This document shows, in pieces, positions 48,899-59,047 of a DNA stretch of 64,000 nt. The translations under genes and the position numbers were made by a program. The stretch comes from Cytospora piceicola (Eukaryota > Ascomycota > Sordariomycetes > Diaporthales > Cytosporaceae). The notes below the pieces were generated by a model, which made no database searches, was not told the DNA's origin, and saw only the letters and a list, made by a program, of their open reading frames with translations. The stretch is taken from NCBI GenBank assembly GCA_023375675.1, contig JALQBC010000062.1, positions 94,919 through 158,918 of the forward strand, given 5' to 3'. Numbering within the stretch: the stretch's first letter is position 1; the number at the start of each line of letters is the position of its first letter.

Positions 48899-49321
48899 GA
48901 ACCGGTTCGACTAGATATACATCTTATGAGTATACGGTATACCTACTATGAACTATGCTATGCTACCTTATGTCGTATTGTAACATGTACTGTGCTGTAC
49001 TCAGTAAGTATTGATGGAGAAATATGCATATATCCGTGAACCGTCCGTTTATCCCGAGGCGGTCAGGGAATAGCAGGACTTGACTGATCATTGTCACCAT
49101 CACCACTTCAACCATTACACATCTGGATTCTCTTGTTTTTACTTACTCAGTATTCCATCCACAATCACTTGCAAGCCAAAACAAGTCTCTCTTCATGGTG
49201 CCGATTGCCCGTCATGCACATGTGCAATGCCATATGATTGATTTACCATGTCATTAACTTGTATTCGACCATCCATTCCAGTATGCAACAAGACTACACA
49301 CCTACACACACACAACATACA
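48899..49321. promoter_or_regulatory. Divergent intergenic region
   Basis: About 420 bp between divergent starts. The right end is CA-rich (CACACACACAACATACAATG) and forms the leader of the plus-strand gene. No TATA box or defined operator is assigned. Confidence 0.45.
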
Positions 49322-50659
49322 ATGTCGTCGATGCTCAACTCCCCGTCCTCACCCGATTTGTATCGAGCTTCCGCCCGTGTTGGTGCTAGTCGTGTTGATG
49401 AATACCGCCGCCATGAGGGCAGCATGGACAAGGCGGCCGCCTACAATGACCTGACAGACTCCCAGAAGGACGACTGCATTGCCTGGGTCATCAGAAACAA
49501 ATACGCCCTGTCAGTTAGCCTCCCAGATATGGACCTGAAGGCCTGGAATCCAAACACGGCCCCAAACATTGACCGAGAGGAGAAAGAGGGTGACAACGAC
49601 GACAACAATGACGATGCCGATCCGAGCTCCCGGGCTGCTGCTGGTGGTAGTTCCGAGATCCCTAACTGGAGACGCACTGTCGACTTCCTCGACTGGCTGT
49701 CTGGCTCTATCCGACGAGCTATCGATCACGACGAAAGGAAGCAAAAGCACGACAGAAACAGACAGGTGTGGCCGCCCGTGACGGTGGAGGATGACGACGA
49801 TGACCAAGATGAAGGTAGGGAGGGGGAGAGGGATGCACTCAATACTGGACACCAGAAAGAGACAGCCAAAGTCAAAGGCAAAGGCAAGGTCCTGGGCAAC
49901 TGGGATGGCAAGAAGAGGCGCGACGAACACGATGCCGAGGATGATACATTTGTCATGGACAAGGGAATGGAAACGGAAATGGGCATGAGGGGCATGACTA
50001 TGGGAAACTACGGAATGTTCTCACACAAGCACAGTGGCAAAGCCTTTCCAGCTATCAACCCTACGACAGCGACAGCGACAGCGACGACGGCCATGACGCC
50101 CCCTCCTACTTCGAGCCCAAACCCTCTGATGCCGCCACCACCACCATCACTACTGGACACGCACCCAGCACAGGCGGATCGATCTGTACCGGCGATCAAG
50201 ACAGCCATCAACAAGACGAACAAGAACAAGAACAAGAACAAGAAAAAGAACATGAACGAGAACGAGAACGAGAACGAGTACGAGAACAAGCCAGTCGCCT
50301 CAACGTCAGCCTCTCAGCCTCTCACAGGATTTTCCTCGCTCCCCTTCTCCTCGCCCTGGCCGTCCACCCCGACCCGAAGCTCTGGAAAACCACAAGGTGG
50401 CTACCCGAACAACAGAAAACTTCCCAAGCCGTGGCTTCCTTCAGAAGACCCGGCCGATACTGCTGGTGCTGGTGCTGGTGCTGGTGCTGATGTGGCAGTG
50501 ACGCCGGCGCTGCTGAGACTGAAGGAACAGATGGGCTTCAGGGGCTTCGGATTGCAGGGCAAGGAGAGCGACAGGGACTATGGCAGTACAGGCAGCCCAG
50601 TAGACAAGGAACAGAACAAGAGGAAGAAGAGGAAAGACAAGGAGCAGCAGGGAGAATGA
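49322..50659 (+). CDS. Disordered low-complexity protein (445 aa), unknown family
   Basis: A single exon. I choose the ATG at 49,322 (CATACAATGTCGTCGATG, A at -3, after a CA-rich leader); an in-frame ATG at 49,283 would add 13 residues. Two short helical parts look ordered: LTDSQKDDCIAWVIRNKYAL near residues 44-63 and WRRTVDFLDWLSGSIRRAID near 117-136. The rest is low complexity: an Asp/Asn tract, a Met/Gly-rich region (MGMRGMTMGNYGMF), Pro runs, a Lys/Asn then Glu/Asn tract (NKNKNKNKKK then NENENENEYENK), and a Gly-Ala repeat. The C-terminus is strongly basic (KRKKRKDK), possibly nuclear. It converges with the membrane-protein gene that follows. Confidence 0.65.
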   Translation: MSSMLNSPSSPDLYRASARVGASRVDEYRRHEGSMDKAAAYNDLTDSQKDDCIAWVIRNKYALSVSLPDMDLKAWNPNTAPNIDREEKEGDNDDNNDDADPSSRAAAGGSSEIPNWRRTVDFLDWLSGSIRRAIDHDERKQKHDRNRQVWPPVTVEDDDDDQDEGREGERDALNTGHQKETAKVKGKGKVLGNWDGKKRRDEHDAEDDTFVMDKGMETEMGMRGMTMGNYGMFSHKHSGKAFPAINPTTATATATTAMTPPPTSSPNPLMPPPPPSLLDTHPAQADRSVPAIKTAINKTNKNKNKNKKKNMNENENENEYENKPVASTSASQPLTGFSSLPFSSPWPSTPTRSSGKPQGGYPNNRKLPKPWLPSEDPADTAGAGAGAGADVAVTPALLRLKEQMGFRGFGLQGKESDRDYGSTGSPVDKEQNKRKKRKDKEQQGE

Positions 50660-50827
50660 CTTTGTTGGCCAAGGTAGAAAAAGTCCATCACCATTGTCAA
50701 GCAAACCCAGTGAACCTCCAACATGTAAACTGTAATCACGCATGTGTAATGGATCCTATCTATCACTCCACCGAACTAACCCCACGGCCCATCAGTCACA
50801 GTCTGTGAGTATGCCCATGCCCAGTTC

Positions 50828-52156
50828 CTACACGTACGCGCACAATGGACCATATCCCTCGATATCACCACCAACACCATCACCAGCCTCGAACCACATC
50901 CGAATCGTCCATGTTCGGGCGGTTCGAGGGAATTTCGAACCTGCCCTTCCACCCTCCTGCCCTTGATAAGAGCCAACAAAGTCATAGTCATCGTCACCAT
51001 CGTAATATCTCTCTCGCTCTTCTTCCTCATCATCTTCGTACACCGCTAGCCTCCTCTCCCAGCCGAGCCGCGGCATAATAACATCGTCGTACACCTGCCT
51101 CAGGCCATCGTCCAAAAGGGTGCCAATAGTTGACTTCAGCAACTGGTCAACCTCTCCCACAACTCCTTCCAAGCCCGGACTGTTGTTGTCGGTTATGTGT
51201 ATGATGGCGGCTGCTGGCGCCGAGGCAGCGTCGAGGATAGCCTGGCGGATAGCCTTGGAATAGATAACTGGCGATATGGCGTCGATATCCAGGCGCTCTA
51301 GGTCAGCCGGGGAGTCAATGTCGATGGTCCAGACCTGACCGTGGCGTAGAGGTGGTGATGATGGGGATGATGACGACGATGATGATGATGTTTCTGCCCG
51401 CCAGTCACAATCCTGCGTCTGCTTGTTCTTCTGCTTGTTCTTCTGCTGTCCAGCAGCAACCACTTCTGCGTGGATACGGATCTCGGCGGCCACGTCGATC
51501 CTGAGATACTCGTAGAGTGTCGGATCGCCGCCGCCGTGACGCGTGCTGGTATGTCGATGGAGAGGATCATCAGTCCGGCCCGCCATTGTTGTCGTCTTGA
51601 TTGGCTTCTGGATCACGCCCTGCTGAACAAGGCCCTCGAATCCCTTGTTGAGGGTGCAAAAGTCCACCACGGTGGCAGTCTGGCCCTGGGAGGGCATGGG
51701 GTGCGGCATTCGTGCCTGACCTGGGTTCGGAGGAGGAGCGGCCGCGGCCATGGACATGATTGTAACTGTGGACATGGCGGTGGTAGTAGTGGTGAGAAAT
51801 AGTATCTGTTGGGGATGATCTTGCTGTTTCTGTGTGTACGGGCCAAGGCCAAAGCACCACGCCAGGAAAATCGAGAATATCAGTACCGCTAGCGACGCTC
51901 CAAGGATAATGATGCTCTTGTTGACTTTCTGCAAGGATTGTTGGAACCTGTTGCCCTCCGTCTCGGCCCCTTCTGCTTGCCTGTCGTTTAAATCCTCGAG
52001 TATCTCGATCCTGCGTAGGAGTTCATCCATCTCCAGCCTTTGGGCTTGCGTCTGTTTGGTGGCGAGGGGATACACGTTAGCAAACACCATCACTCCAGAT
52101 CCTACTGTCAGGAACCAGACCAAGTACAAGAAATATTTCATACTTACCATAGGCAT
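50828..52156 (-). CDS. Two-TM coiled-coil membrane protein (442 aa), unknown family
   Basis: A single exon. A first hydrophobic helix lies at about 7-29 (FLYLVWFLTVGSGVMVFANV) and may act as signal anchor. A heptad-rich segment at 38-78 (LEMDELLRRIEILEDLND) suits a short coiled coil. A second TM helix is at about 81-103 (IIILGASLAVLIFSIFLAW). The C-terminal 330 residues hold a Ser run, a predicted alpha/beta stretch (LYEYLRIDVAAEIRIHAEVV; IRQAILDAASAPAAAIIHI) and an acidic tract near the end. The start is ambiguous: ATGs at 52,156, 52,150 and 52,141 are in frame, and the second is followed by GTAAGT, which could also be read as a splice donor. The AT-rich block starts about 90 bp upstream of the first ATG, leaving little promoter. 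Confidence 0.7.
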   Translation of the reverse strand: MPMVSMKYFLYLVWFLTVGSGVMVFANVYPLATKQTQAQRLEMDELLRRIEILEDLNDRQAEGAETEGNRFQQSLQKVNKSIIILGASLAVLIFSIFLAWCFGLGPYTQKQQDHPQQILFLTTTTTAMSTVTIMSMAAAAPPPNPGQARMPHPMPSQGQTATVVDFCTLNKGFEGLVQQGVIQKPIKTTTMAGRTDDPLHRHTSTRHGGGDPTLYEYLRIDVAAEIRIHAEVVAAGQQKNKQKNKQTQDCDWRAETSSSSSSSSPSSPPLRHGQVWTIDIDSPADLERLDIDAISPVIYSKAIRQAILDAASAPAAAIIHITDNNSPGLEGVVGEVDQLLKSTIGTLLDDGLRQVYDDVIMPRLGWERRLAVYEDDEEEERERYYDGDDDYDFVGSYQGQEGGRAGSKFPRTARTWTIRMWFEAGDGVGGDIEGYGPLCAYV

Positions 52157-52244
52157 ATTGGCAGACCTGCGGGATTGCGTTTTTGACAGTAGCAGGTTGT
52201 TACTACAAATTGTACTTGGACACCGTGACTGTGGGTGCGGCTGT

Positions 52245-55200
52245 TAAAGGTCCCCTGAAAGCGCCTGGGGCAGGGCTCTAGAAGTCCTCTTACACCAGCT
52301 CTTTTCCAAACGCAAAACCTCTTAAACCTTCGCTTTATTATATACATCTTAATCTTATTAATTTAGCTAGAAAGAAATCGGCTGTAAAGATTAAACAATA
52401 CCTTAATATAAAGGCCGATTTAGATAATAATTTAATAGAAACAGATATATTAAAAGGAGATAATAGCAATATTAACAAGTAAGTATAAGGTTAAAAATTA
52501 CATTTATTTAATTTAATTATATATTAATAACCTACTAACTATACTAGAATAGTAGTGTTATAAGCTATAACAAAACACTTACTAGTAATATAAGAGTTAT
52601 ATTATAATTATAATATATTTATAAGTTTATATTAAAAATATAGAAATATAGTATATATTTATCTTTTAAAAATATAAAGATATAAAATAAACTTTAAGCT
52701 TTTATAATATAATATATAATTAACTCTTATACTTTAAGGTTTATAGTACTATTATATATTTACTTTTAAATTATTTATATTAAGATTAATCTTTATATCT
52801 CTGTATTTATATTATATACTGCTTAAGACCTTATATAAATAGTAGTAAAAAGTAAGACCTTTATTTAAACCGCTATTAATAAGATAGTACTGCCTTTTTT
52901 AGCCTACTTTATATATAGCCTACCTTTTTTAAATAAGCCTACCTTTTTTAAATAAGCCTACCTTTTTTTAAATAATTACTATTAATAACCTAATATAGTT
53001 ACTAGTTAATTTCTTAATAACTATCTATTTATACTATAATCTTTATATATATAAGGTCTTTTAACTTAATACTTTTATTAGAATTAATTTCTAAGCCTTT
53101 AACCCTTTATTAAGAATTCTAAATAGCCTCGATTAAAGCAAACTTTAAATTTAAGCTTATTTATACCTTCTTTCTTTTTATAGGCCGTATAGCTTTAATT
53201 CGTACCTTTAACCTTTTAATCTCTTTAAAGGCTTCTGCTAACTAGATATCCTTCTTATTATAAGCCTTTTAAACCTTCTTAAATAACAGCTGTTATATAA
53301 ATCTATTTATTATATAGCTATATTGCTCGAGTTAAGCCTATAAGTCGATAGCCTTTTCTTAAAGTAATCTACGTATATAAGTCTAAGCCGGGATATCTCT
53401 TTATAAGTGTTATAGGCTAAACTTAGCTTTAATTTCTATATTAATTTATATCTGTCTTATTAAGAATTCGATTTTCGAAAAGAGGGCTTATTGAAGGCTT
53501 AGCTATTAGTACTAGCTATAGCCCGGCTACTTTATAGCTAGTCTTAATATTTAAAGCTATTAGCCTTTCTTAACGGGTCTTTTCGTAGTAAAGCAGGAAA
53601 CTTCTCTTACTTATAACTAAGGAATTGTTTTAATAGCCTTAGCTTAAAAGGTTCTTCCGGTAAGCCTATTTAAAAGATAAGAAGACCGCGAGATTAAAAG
53701 GTTAAAAGAAGTAAGACGTATAGAAAGGGAGGAAAAGAAAGTGTATATTATTTCGAATGTATAGCTATATAAATTCTGGTATTATATAGCTTCTATAGCT
53801 GTTTAAAACGAGTAAACAGGCATTTTATAGGTTTAAGAGTTTAGTATATAAGATATAGATTCTCTTAAGCTGCTCGATAGCTATAGAGTCTATTATCTAC
53901 CCTTTTTCTATCGCTATAACCTGCTAAGCTTTAAATTCCTTTATTACTTTCATCTCTTTAAGAAACTATTAACTAAACTAACTTTCCTTTAAAAATTATA
54001 AAGAGAGGAAAGGCTACGCTTATAGTAGAGAATCTTTAAATTTACGTATTTAATTTAAGCTATTTCTGTTAAATCGAACGGCTTTTAAAACTACTTAAGA
54101 TAAGACTATTTAAACCTTAACTCTTTATAATACTTACCTTATTTATATTATAACGATGTTTAATTCTAATAGCGTTTAATTTAAAGAAGGCTAACAAGTT
54201 AAAATAAGTCTTAATTATACCTGTTATAGCTTTATTAGCCTTTAAAGCCTTTAGCCTTTAGCGTTTCTAAGTTTAAATCTTAAAGTTTCTTTTAAGAAAT
54301 CTTAAGATCTATCGGTTTCTTAGTAGCTAAGGGTTCTTTTAAAGGTTTAGTAGTTGCTAAGCTAATCCTTTTAACTAAGCGTAGATTAAAGAAAGGCTTA
54401 AGTTAGCTTTAATAAAGACTTATAAAGTTAAATAATACTTTTATATAAAAGTAAGCTTCTAGTAGTTCTCGAAGACTATCCGATATAGTTATAAGCCTTT
54501 AAGTTTATAACAGAAAGTACTATGTAAAATACTAAAGTCTTATATAGCTTAATATAATAAAGGCCTTATTTTTAACTGCAATAAGGGCGTTTTAAGCTTA
54601 TTTTAATATATAATTCTATTATAGTCTAATTAATATAAAGTTATAAAATTTAAAATAATTTAATTTAAATTAAAAAAAGATAAGATATAAGAAGGTAAAA
54701 GAAGTTAGTTAATATTTAGATATAAAGCTTACTCGAATTTAAGTAGGCTATATAAAGGTAAGCCGGAAAAGAAGGGTACTAACTTTAAGCTAAAAACCTA
54801 CTTATAGTACCTTACCTTTTAATATAATAACTAAATTTATTATCTTATATTAAATAGTAGCTATTATTAAGTACTATTACTATAATAAATGTAAGATTAT
54901 AAGCTTTAGTATTTCCTTTTTACTAATATCTATTTTAATAGTTCTGCTCTTTAATACTACAAGTAAAGATCTTTTTATACTTTATTAGAATTATAAAGTA
55001 TAAGATATAACATTTATAGAAACCGCTTATAATGTTAATATTCTTTATACTATACTAATTCTTAAGGTTAATAGCTTTAAATTCTTAAAGAAAGTAAAGT
55101 AGTTAAACTATAGCTTAATAATAACTTATAGTCTTATTAACCTTTAAAGTATTAAGGCTTTAGCTTATTTAAATTAAAATGTTTAATTACTTATTATTAA

Positions 55201-55624
55201 ACTTAAAGATCTATCGTTTTATAATAATATAATGTAAATAAATAAAGAAGTAGTTTAATAATATAAGTAAAAACTATTAAGTATTATAACTATTTATTTT
55301 TTAAAGAATTATAATTATATAAAATATATAGTTAAATAACTATTTTATTTTAATTAAATCTTTAAAGTATATATTTTAATTTTATATTTAAAGCTAAACT
55401 TAAATAAATATAAGCTATAGCTATTTCTTTAAAGTAACTATTTAGCTTCTATTAAGTATTAAACGCTATAGAGATCTTTAATAACCTAGTTTTTTTTATA
55501 GCTAGAAATAATGCTTTTAATAGCTTAATAATAGAATTATATTAAAAATATTATTAAATAGATAAGTATACGTTTTAAGTAATAAACTTATAAAATAATT
55601 ATACGCCTTTATAGATTAAAGTAT
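52245..55624. other. Second AT-rich RIP-like block
   Basis: GC drops steeply upstream of the membrane-protein gene, by about 52,330. The block has no usable open frames and contains the Fot1/pogo-type relic. It ends at a copy of the hairpin-module terminus at 55,625-55,644. Terminal repeats of the relic were not identified. Confidence 0.65.
53200..54500 (-). pseudogene. Fot1/pogo-type (DDE_1) transposase relic
   Basis: On the minus strand at 53,820-53,680 a continuous frame reads LLVLNSYRSYIIPEF, stop, LYIRNNIHFLFLPFYTSY. This aligns with the Fot1/pogo DDE_1 core, LLxLDGHxSHxTxEF followed by a Cys/Asn-Ile stretch and LPPHTSHxLQPLDV. After the stop in the LQP position it continues PFNLAVF. 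The Asp of LDG reads Asn (a G-to-A change) and both HxS histidines read Tyr (C-to-T), all RIP-type. Only this core is certain; the wider limits are a guess from the less AT-rich interval. Confidence 0.7.
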
Positions 55625-55644
55625 AACCTTCTTAACAGAAGGTA
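55625..55644 (-). repeat. Terminus motif of the hairpin-rich module
   Basis: AACCTTCTTAACAGAAGGTA is the reverse complement of the inner terminus of modules B and C, and forms a 7-bp-stem hairpin around TAAC. It lies just before the AT-to-GC boundary at about 55,670. Confidence 0.6.
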
Positions 55645-55945
55645 TATATAACTTCTGCTGTATATATATATCTAGGTTGGAGCCTTCGAATTTATTGGAG
55701 AAGACGCTCTTCCGGTGTGGCTGCAAGTTTGTGGCTGTGCGTTTGTGCGTCTGTGTCTGTCTTGTCTGTTTGTTTGTTTGTTTGCTTGTTCGTAATTAAG
55801 TTTTCGAAATGAAGATACAGACATGTCAATTTGCAACTAGATGAAGAAGCAACCGATGTACTTTTCTTTTCTCCTCCCCCCCCCAAAGACTACGCAATAA
55901 GGTGCAGAAGAAACCCCTGAGGAGCAACGGAAACAGTCCTTTGCA
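55645..55945. promoter_or_regulatory. Upstream region of the next gene
   Basis: About 300 bp in which composition changes from AT-rich to balanced. It holds a GTTTGTTTGTTTG tract (55,766-55,785) and a C10 run near 55,875. Presumed promoter and leader; no specific site is assigned. Confidence 0.4.
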
Positions 55946-57126
55946 ATGTGCCCCAACGATACTCACAAGGTAAGTCTTGCTGGTTTTCAATCGTCGGTTT
56001 TGAATCACCCGGAAAATTACCTGCCCCCCTCTCTCCCCCCTTCACAAAGGGTCAATATCTAACCTCATTTCTTCTTCTTCTTCTTCCTCAGAGGCTCTGT
56101 GGTGTGTCCCCATTCTGGAACGCTAAGATGGCCACACATGATGAGTTCCCGCTGTGTTATACCACGCTGGCCAAGCTGATGTGCGGTCTCTGCCAACGGA
56201 ACTTGACCCATGGCGACGAGGTTGTCAACGGAATGCGTACGGCGGACCTCGCTAGCCTCGTGGGACCAATCCACGTCGAGGCTCAGCGCCGACACCCGGA
56301 GCAGTATGCCCTCGTGGTCCGGCCCAGCATTGTGTCACTGGTAGCGCGCCTGACTGAGTCGGCTGCTGCCCTGCGGCTTATCGACGTGGCGCTGCCGCGT
56401 GATGATGGTGATGGTAATGTTCGGGTTCCTCCCAACATGCGCTGGCGTCTAGCCATCACGTCCACCGAGTCGGGCATCTGGTGGCTCAAGGCCATGGCCA
56501 TGCACCCGATCGACCGGCCCATGACTGGTCACTCCCTACACGCCATTTTCAGCCTCAGCCTTGAGTCACTCGAGGGCAGCCTCGACATGTCCTGGACCGA
56601 GGCGAGGCTACTAGCACGCAGTGGCAGCAGCGAGGAGAGAGAGGCAGGCGAGGGATTGCCAGGGTTAATTCCGCAGGAACTCATTTGGAAAGGACGAGAG
56701 GAAGGAGGAGTCCAGGCGCCGGAGGACGATGATGATGATGATGATGAGGCGGAGGAGGAGGAGGAGGAGGCCCAGCAATCGCGTAGCAGGCTCATGGACC
56801 GCCTGGAGGGAATCCAACGACGAGTCATCAGCCAGCTAGAGCGCGTCGCACTCATAGACTCCAGGTTGAGGCAGGTCACGCTTGCGCCCTACGACGACAT
56901 GGATGTCAATCCACCACAGGCACGGCCACAGGCACAGGGGGAAAGTGGAAGACGACGAGGACAGCAACAACGGCAGGCACACGACGAAGATGAAGACAAC
57001 CACAATCACAACCACAACAGAGTTGAGGTCGTTATCGACACGCTGCTCGATGCGCTTTCCGCTACAGTCGAGAATGCGGAGATGTGGACGAGGGAATGGC
57101 TGGAGGTGATGCGACAGGGGACGTAG
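55946..57126 (+). CDS. Hypothetical protein, two exons (352 aa)
   Basis: The gene is not recognised. Exon 1 (55,946-55,969, MCPNDTHK) is followed by a 122-bp intron (GTAAGT donor; CTAAC branch-like site near 56,060; a TTCTTC tract; CAG acceptor) and exon 2 (56,092-57,126). The join is in phase 0. The sequence open across the intron in the downstream frame has no ATG. An alternative is a leader intron with translation from ATG 56,128 (AAGATGGCC, a stronger context), removing 20 residues. Residues 28-180 look globular, with C30, CGLC at 39-42 and hydrophobic helices (YALVVRPSIVSLVARLTESA). An acidic run at 219-234 precedes a helix at 237-270. A His/Asn repeat (310-317) and a C-terminal helix (EVVIDTLLDALSATVE) follow. 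It converges with the kinesin-like gene. Confidence 0.7.
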
Positions 57127-57301
57127 AAGTCAGTATGTGTACTTATGTGTGTGTGTGTGTGTGTGTATGAGTGTGTCACAGGTAAGAAAAGAAACGAATG
57201 ACGCGGACTTTCCTGGATGCTGATCAAGATGGCAGAAACATTGCATGAATCAATCCGTCTATGTCGCCAAAGAACTAACTAATCGTCCATGCCCTTGCCT
57301 T

Positions 57302-59047
57302 TCACTTTCTCTTTGCCTTTGCCCTCCCAACCTCCTCAGCAAACATTAGCGTCTGGATGCTCTCCTGAACCTCACCGTCCTCGGGACTGATAGTACAAAG
57401 AAAAGCAACTCGACGACGACGACAACGACGACGCCCTTGGACCACCACCTTCTTCATCTCCCCCGGCTTACCGTCATCGTCTTCATTATCATCCTCATCG
57501 GTAAAGTCACCATCAAGCACGAACCTTAACGCTCTCGGCAGCAACCCGTCGCGCCACGGCACGTGCTTATTCCCTCGCCTCATGGCCGTTAGTACTGACC
57601 GCAACGCTGTCAGCTCCTGGTTCAAAAAGACCGCCTCCTCCCGTCTGTGTCTGTCCTTGTCCTTTCCCCTGTCCCCAGAAACACCCTCTCCTCCCCCAGA
57701 GTGACTGTCACGCTCATTGCCGGCTAGGTCCACTAGAAACAGGGCGAAGCCTCCTTGGCGCAAGACAACGAGGCTGTGGCTCCGAGAGGAGGCTTCATTC
57801 GCACCCGTGGCTCTCGTCGTGCGGGCCCGTTCGGCGGCGGCAAGCGCGGCCACAACCCCGGCGGCAGTAGTTGCTGTGTGGCGGGATGCTGTGTTGCGTA
57901 TTGCCTCCCCGGCCCCATGCCAGTTTTCGGCGCTGGGACTTGGACTGGATCCGGGTCTGAATGTTGGTCTGTGTGGTGGTTGGGATGGTTTTTTCGAGGC
58001 CGTCTTTTCCTTGACATTGTATCTGTCCCTGTCCTCCCGCTCTTCCAGGGTTTTGCATGCATTAATTCTGTTGTCTTCGCCTCTCCCTTCAACTTCGTCA
58101 TGATCCCGGCCCGCCCAACCGTCAAGGAGGTCTATGACAGAGCCGAGGTAGAGCTCGACAGCGGATATCTCGATCCTACATTGGCCCTCACATTCACATT
58201 TATCGTCCGTATCGTGACGGCGCTTCTTCTGATGCTGCTTCCCATGACGTCCAGCGACAAGATGCATCGCCACCGCGTCCCATGTGCTTCGCATAGTAAC
58301 CGACTTGCCACTCCCGCTCGCCCCGTACAGGCAGAGCATGGAAGAAGCAGAATCAACCGCAGGAACTTCGTCCTTATCCCTGATGATCATCATACTGTTG
58401 TTGTTGTCGTCATTGTCGTCCTCACCTGCCATTAGGTCCAGGTCAGTCGTCAGCCCAACGACATGGAGGATCCACTCATGGATTGGCACCATGTCTGCTT
58501 CTTTGTTGGTAGGTTGGAACACCCGGTCAAACCGGAACACGCGAGGTACTGTGTCCTTGCTTTGATGGATGTGCAACATTGGCTCATTTTGGTGCTGGTT
58601 CTGTATGCCCTCTTCCTCTCCTCTTCCTCTTCTACTGACAATTCTGATCTTTGCTAGTTCCGACGTAGGGCTCAGGGCCGGTCGTATGCAGACCGCGACC
58701 GAGAATCTATTGCCGCGGCGAAAAGGCACGGGGTGGACAGATCGGTTAAGTCCTAGGATGGGCATGCTAGACTGGTGGTGATGATGAGGATGGCGATGGT
58801 GCTCCTCTTGAGGCCGTTGCGAGAGGACTTGTAGGGGCTTTCGTCCTCCATGATCCTGTTGACTTTGTCGACCTCCCTGTGGCGGTGGAACCGGTGTGAA
58901 GCCCGGATCCAGGCTTTGGCGGAACTGAAGGATAGGCAGTGCATCAGGGGGGTGTGCTTCTCGCGCCGGGACAAAGCGTAAAAAGGTGAAGGGCTGCTGC
59001 TGCTGCTGTGCACCACTCCCTGTCGGTGTTTCAGTGCTGTGGGCCAT
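57302..59047 (-). CDS. Divergent kinesin-like motor-domain protein (581 aa)
   Basis: Kinesins hydrolyse ATP to move along microtubules. The motor spans about 115-578: SVAVCIRPAL (116-125), FRFDRVFQPT (171-180), P-loop YGASGSGKS (241-249), ISAVELYLGSVIDLLDG (294-310), switch I NEASSRSH (417-424), switch II DLAGNE (440-445), LNQELTALRSVLTAM (475-489), KHVPWRDGLLPRAL (494-507) and ESIQTLMFAEEVGRAK (562-577). The nucleotide-site residues are mostly kept. The P-loop reads GASGSGKS rather than the usual GQTGSGKT, and DLAGSE reads DLAGNE. Large charged insertions lie at about 266-290 and 311-375. The protein ends directly after the motor, with no stalk or cargo tail; residues 1-110 are Gln/His/Pro-rich. 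I start at ATG 59,047 (MAHSTE); an in-frame ATG at 59,122 would add 25 residues. A catalytic motor, a regulatory ATPase and a decayed paralogue remain possible. Confidence 0.8.
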   Translation of the reverse strand: MAHSTETPTGSGAQQQQQPFTFLRFVPAREAHPPDALPILQFRQSLDPGFTPVPPPQGGRQSQQDHGGRKPLQVLSQRPQEEHHRHPHHHHQSSMPILGLNRSVHPVPFRRGNRFSVAVCIRPALSPTSELAKIRIVSRRGRGEEEGIQNQHQNEPMLHIHQSKDTVPRVFRFDRVFQPTNKEADMVPIHEWILHVVGLTTDLDLMAGEDDNDDNNNSMMIIRDKDEVPAVDSASSMLCLYGASGSGKSVTMRSTWDAVAMHLVAGRHGKQHQKKRRHDTDDKCECEGQCRIEISAVELYLGSVIDLLDGWAGRDHDEVEGRGEDNRINACKTLEEREDRDRYNVKEKTASKKPSQPPHRPTFRPGSSPSPSAENWHGAGEAIRNTASRHTATTAAGVVAALAAAERARTTRATGANEASSRSHSLVVLRQGGFALFLVDLAGNERDSHSGGGEGVSGDRGKDKDRHRREEAVFLNQELTALRSVLTAMRRGNKHVPWRDGLLPRALRFVLDGDFTDEDDNEDDDGKPGEMKKVVVQGRRRCRRRRVAFLCTISPEDGEVQESIQTLMFAEEVGRAKAKRK

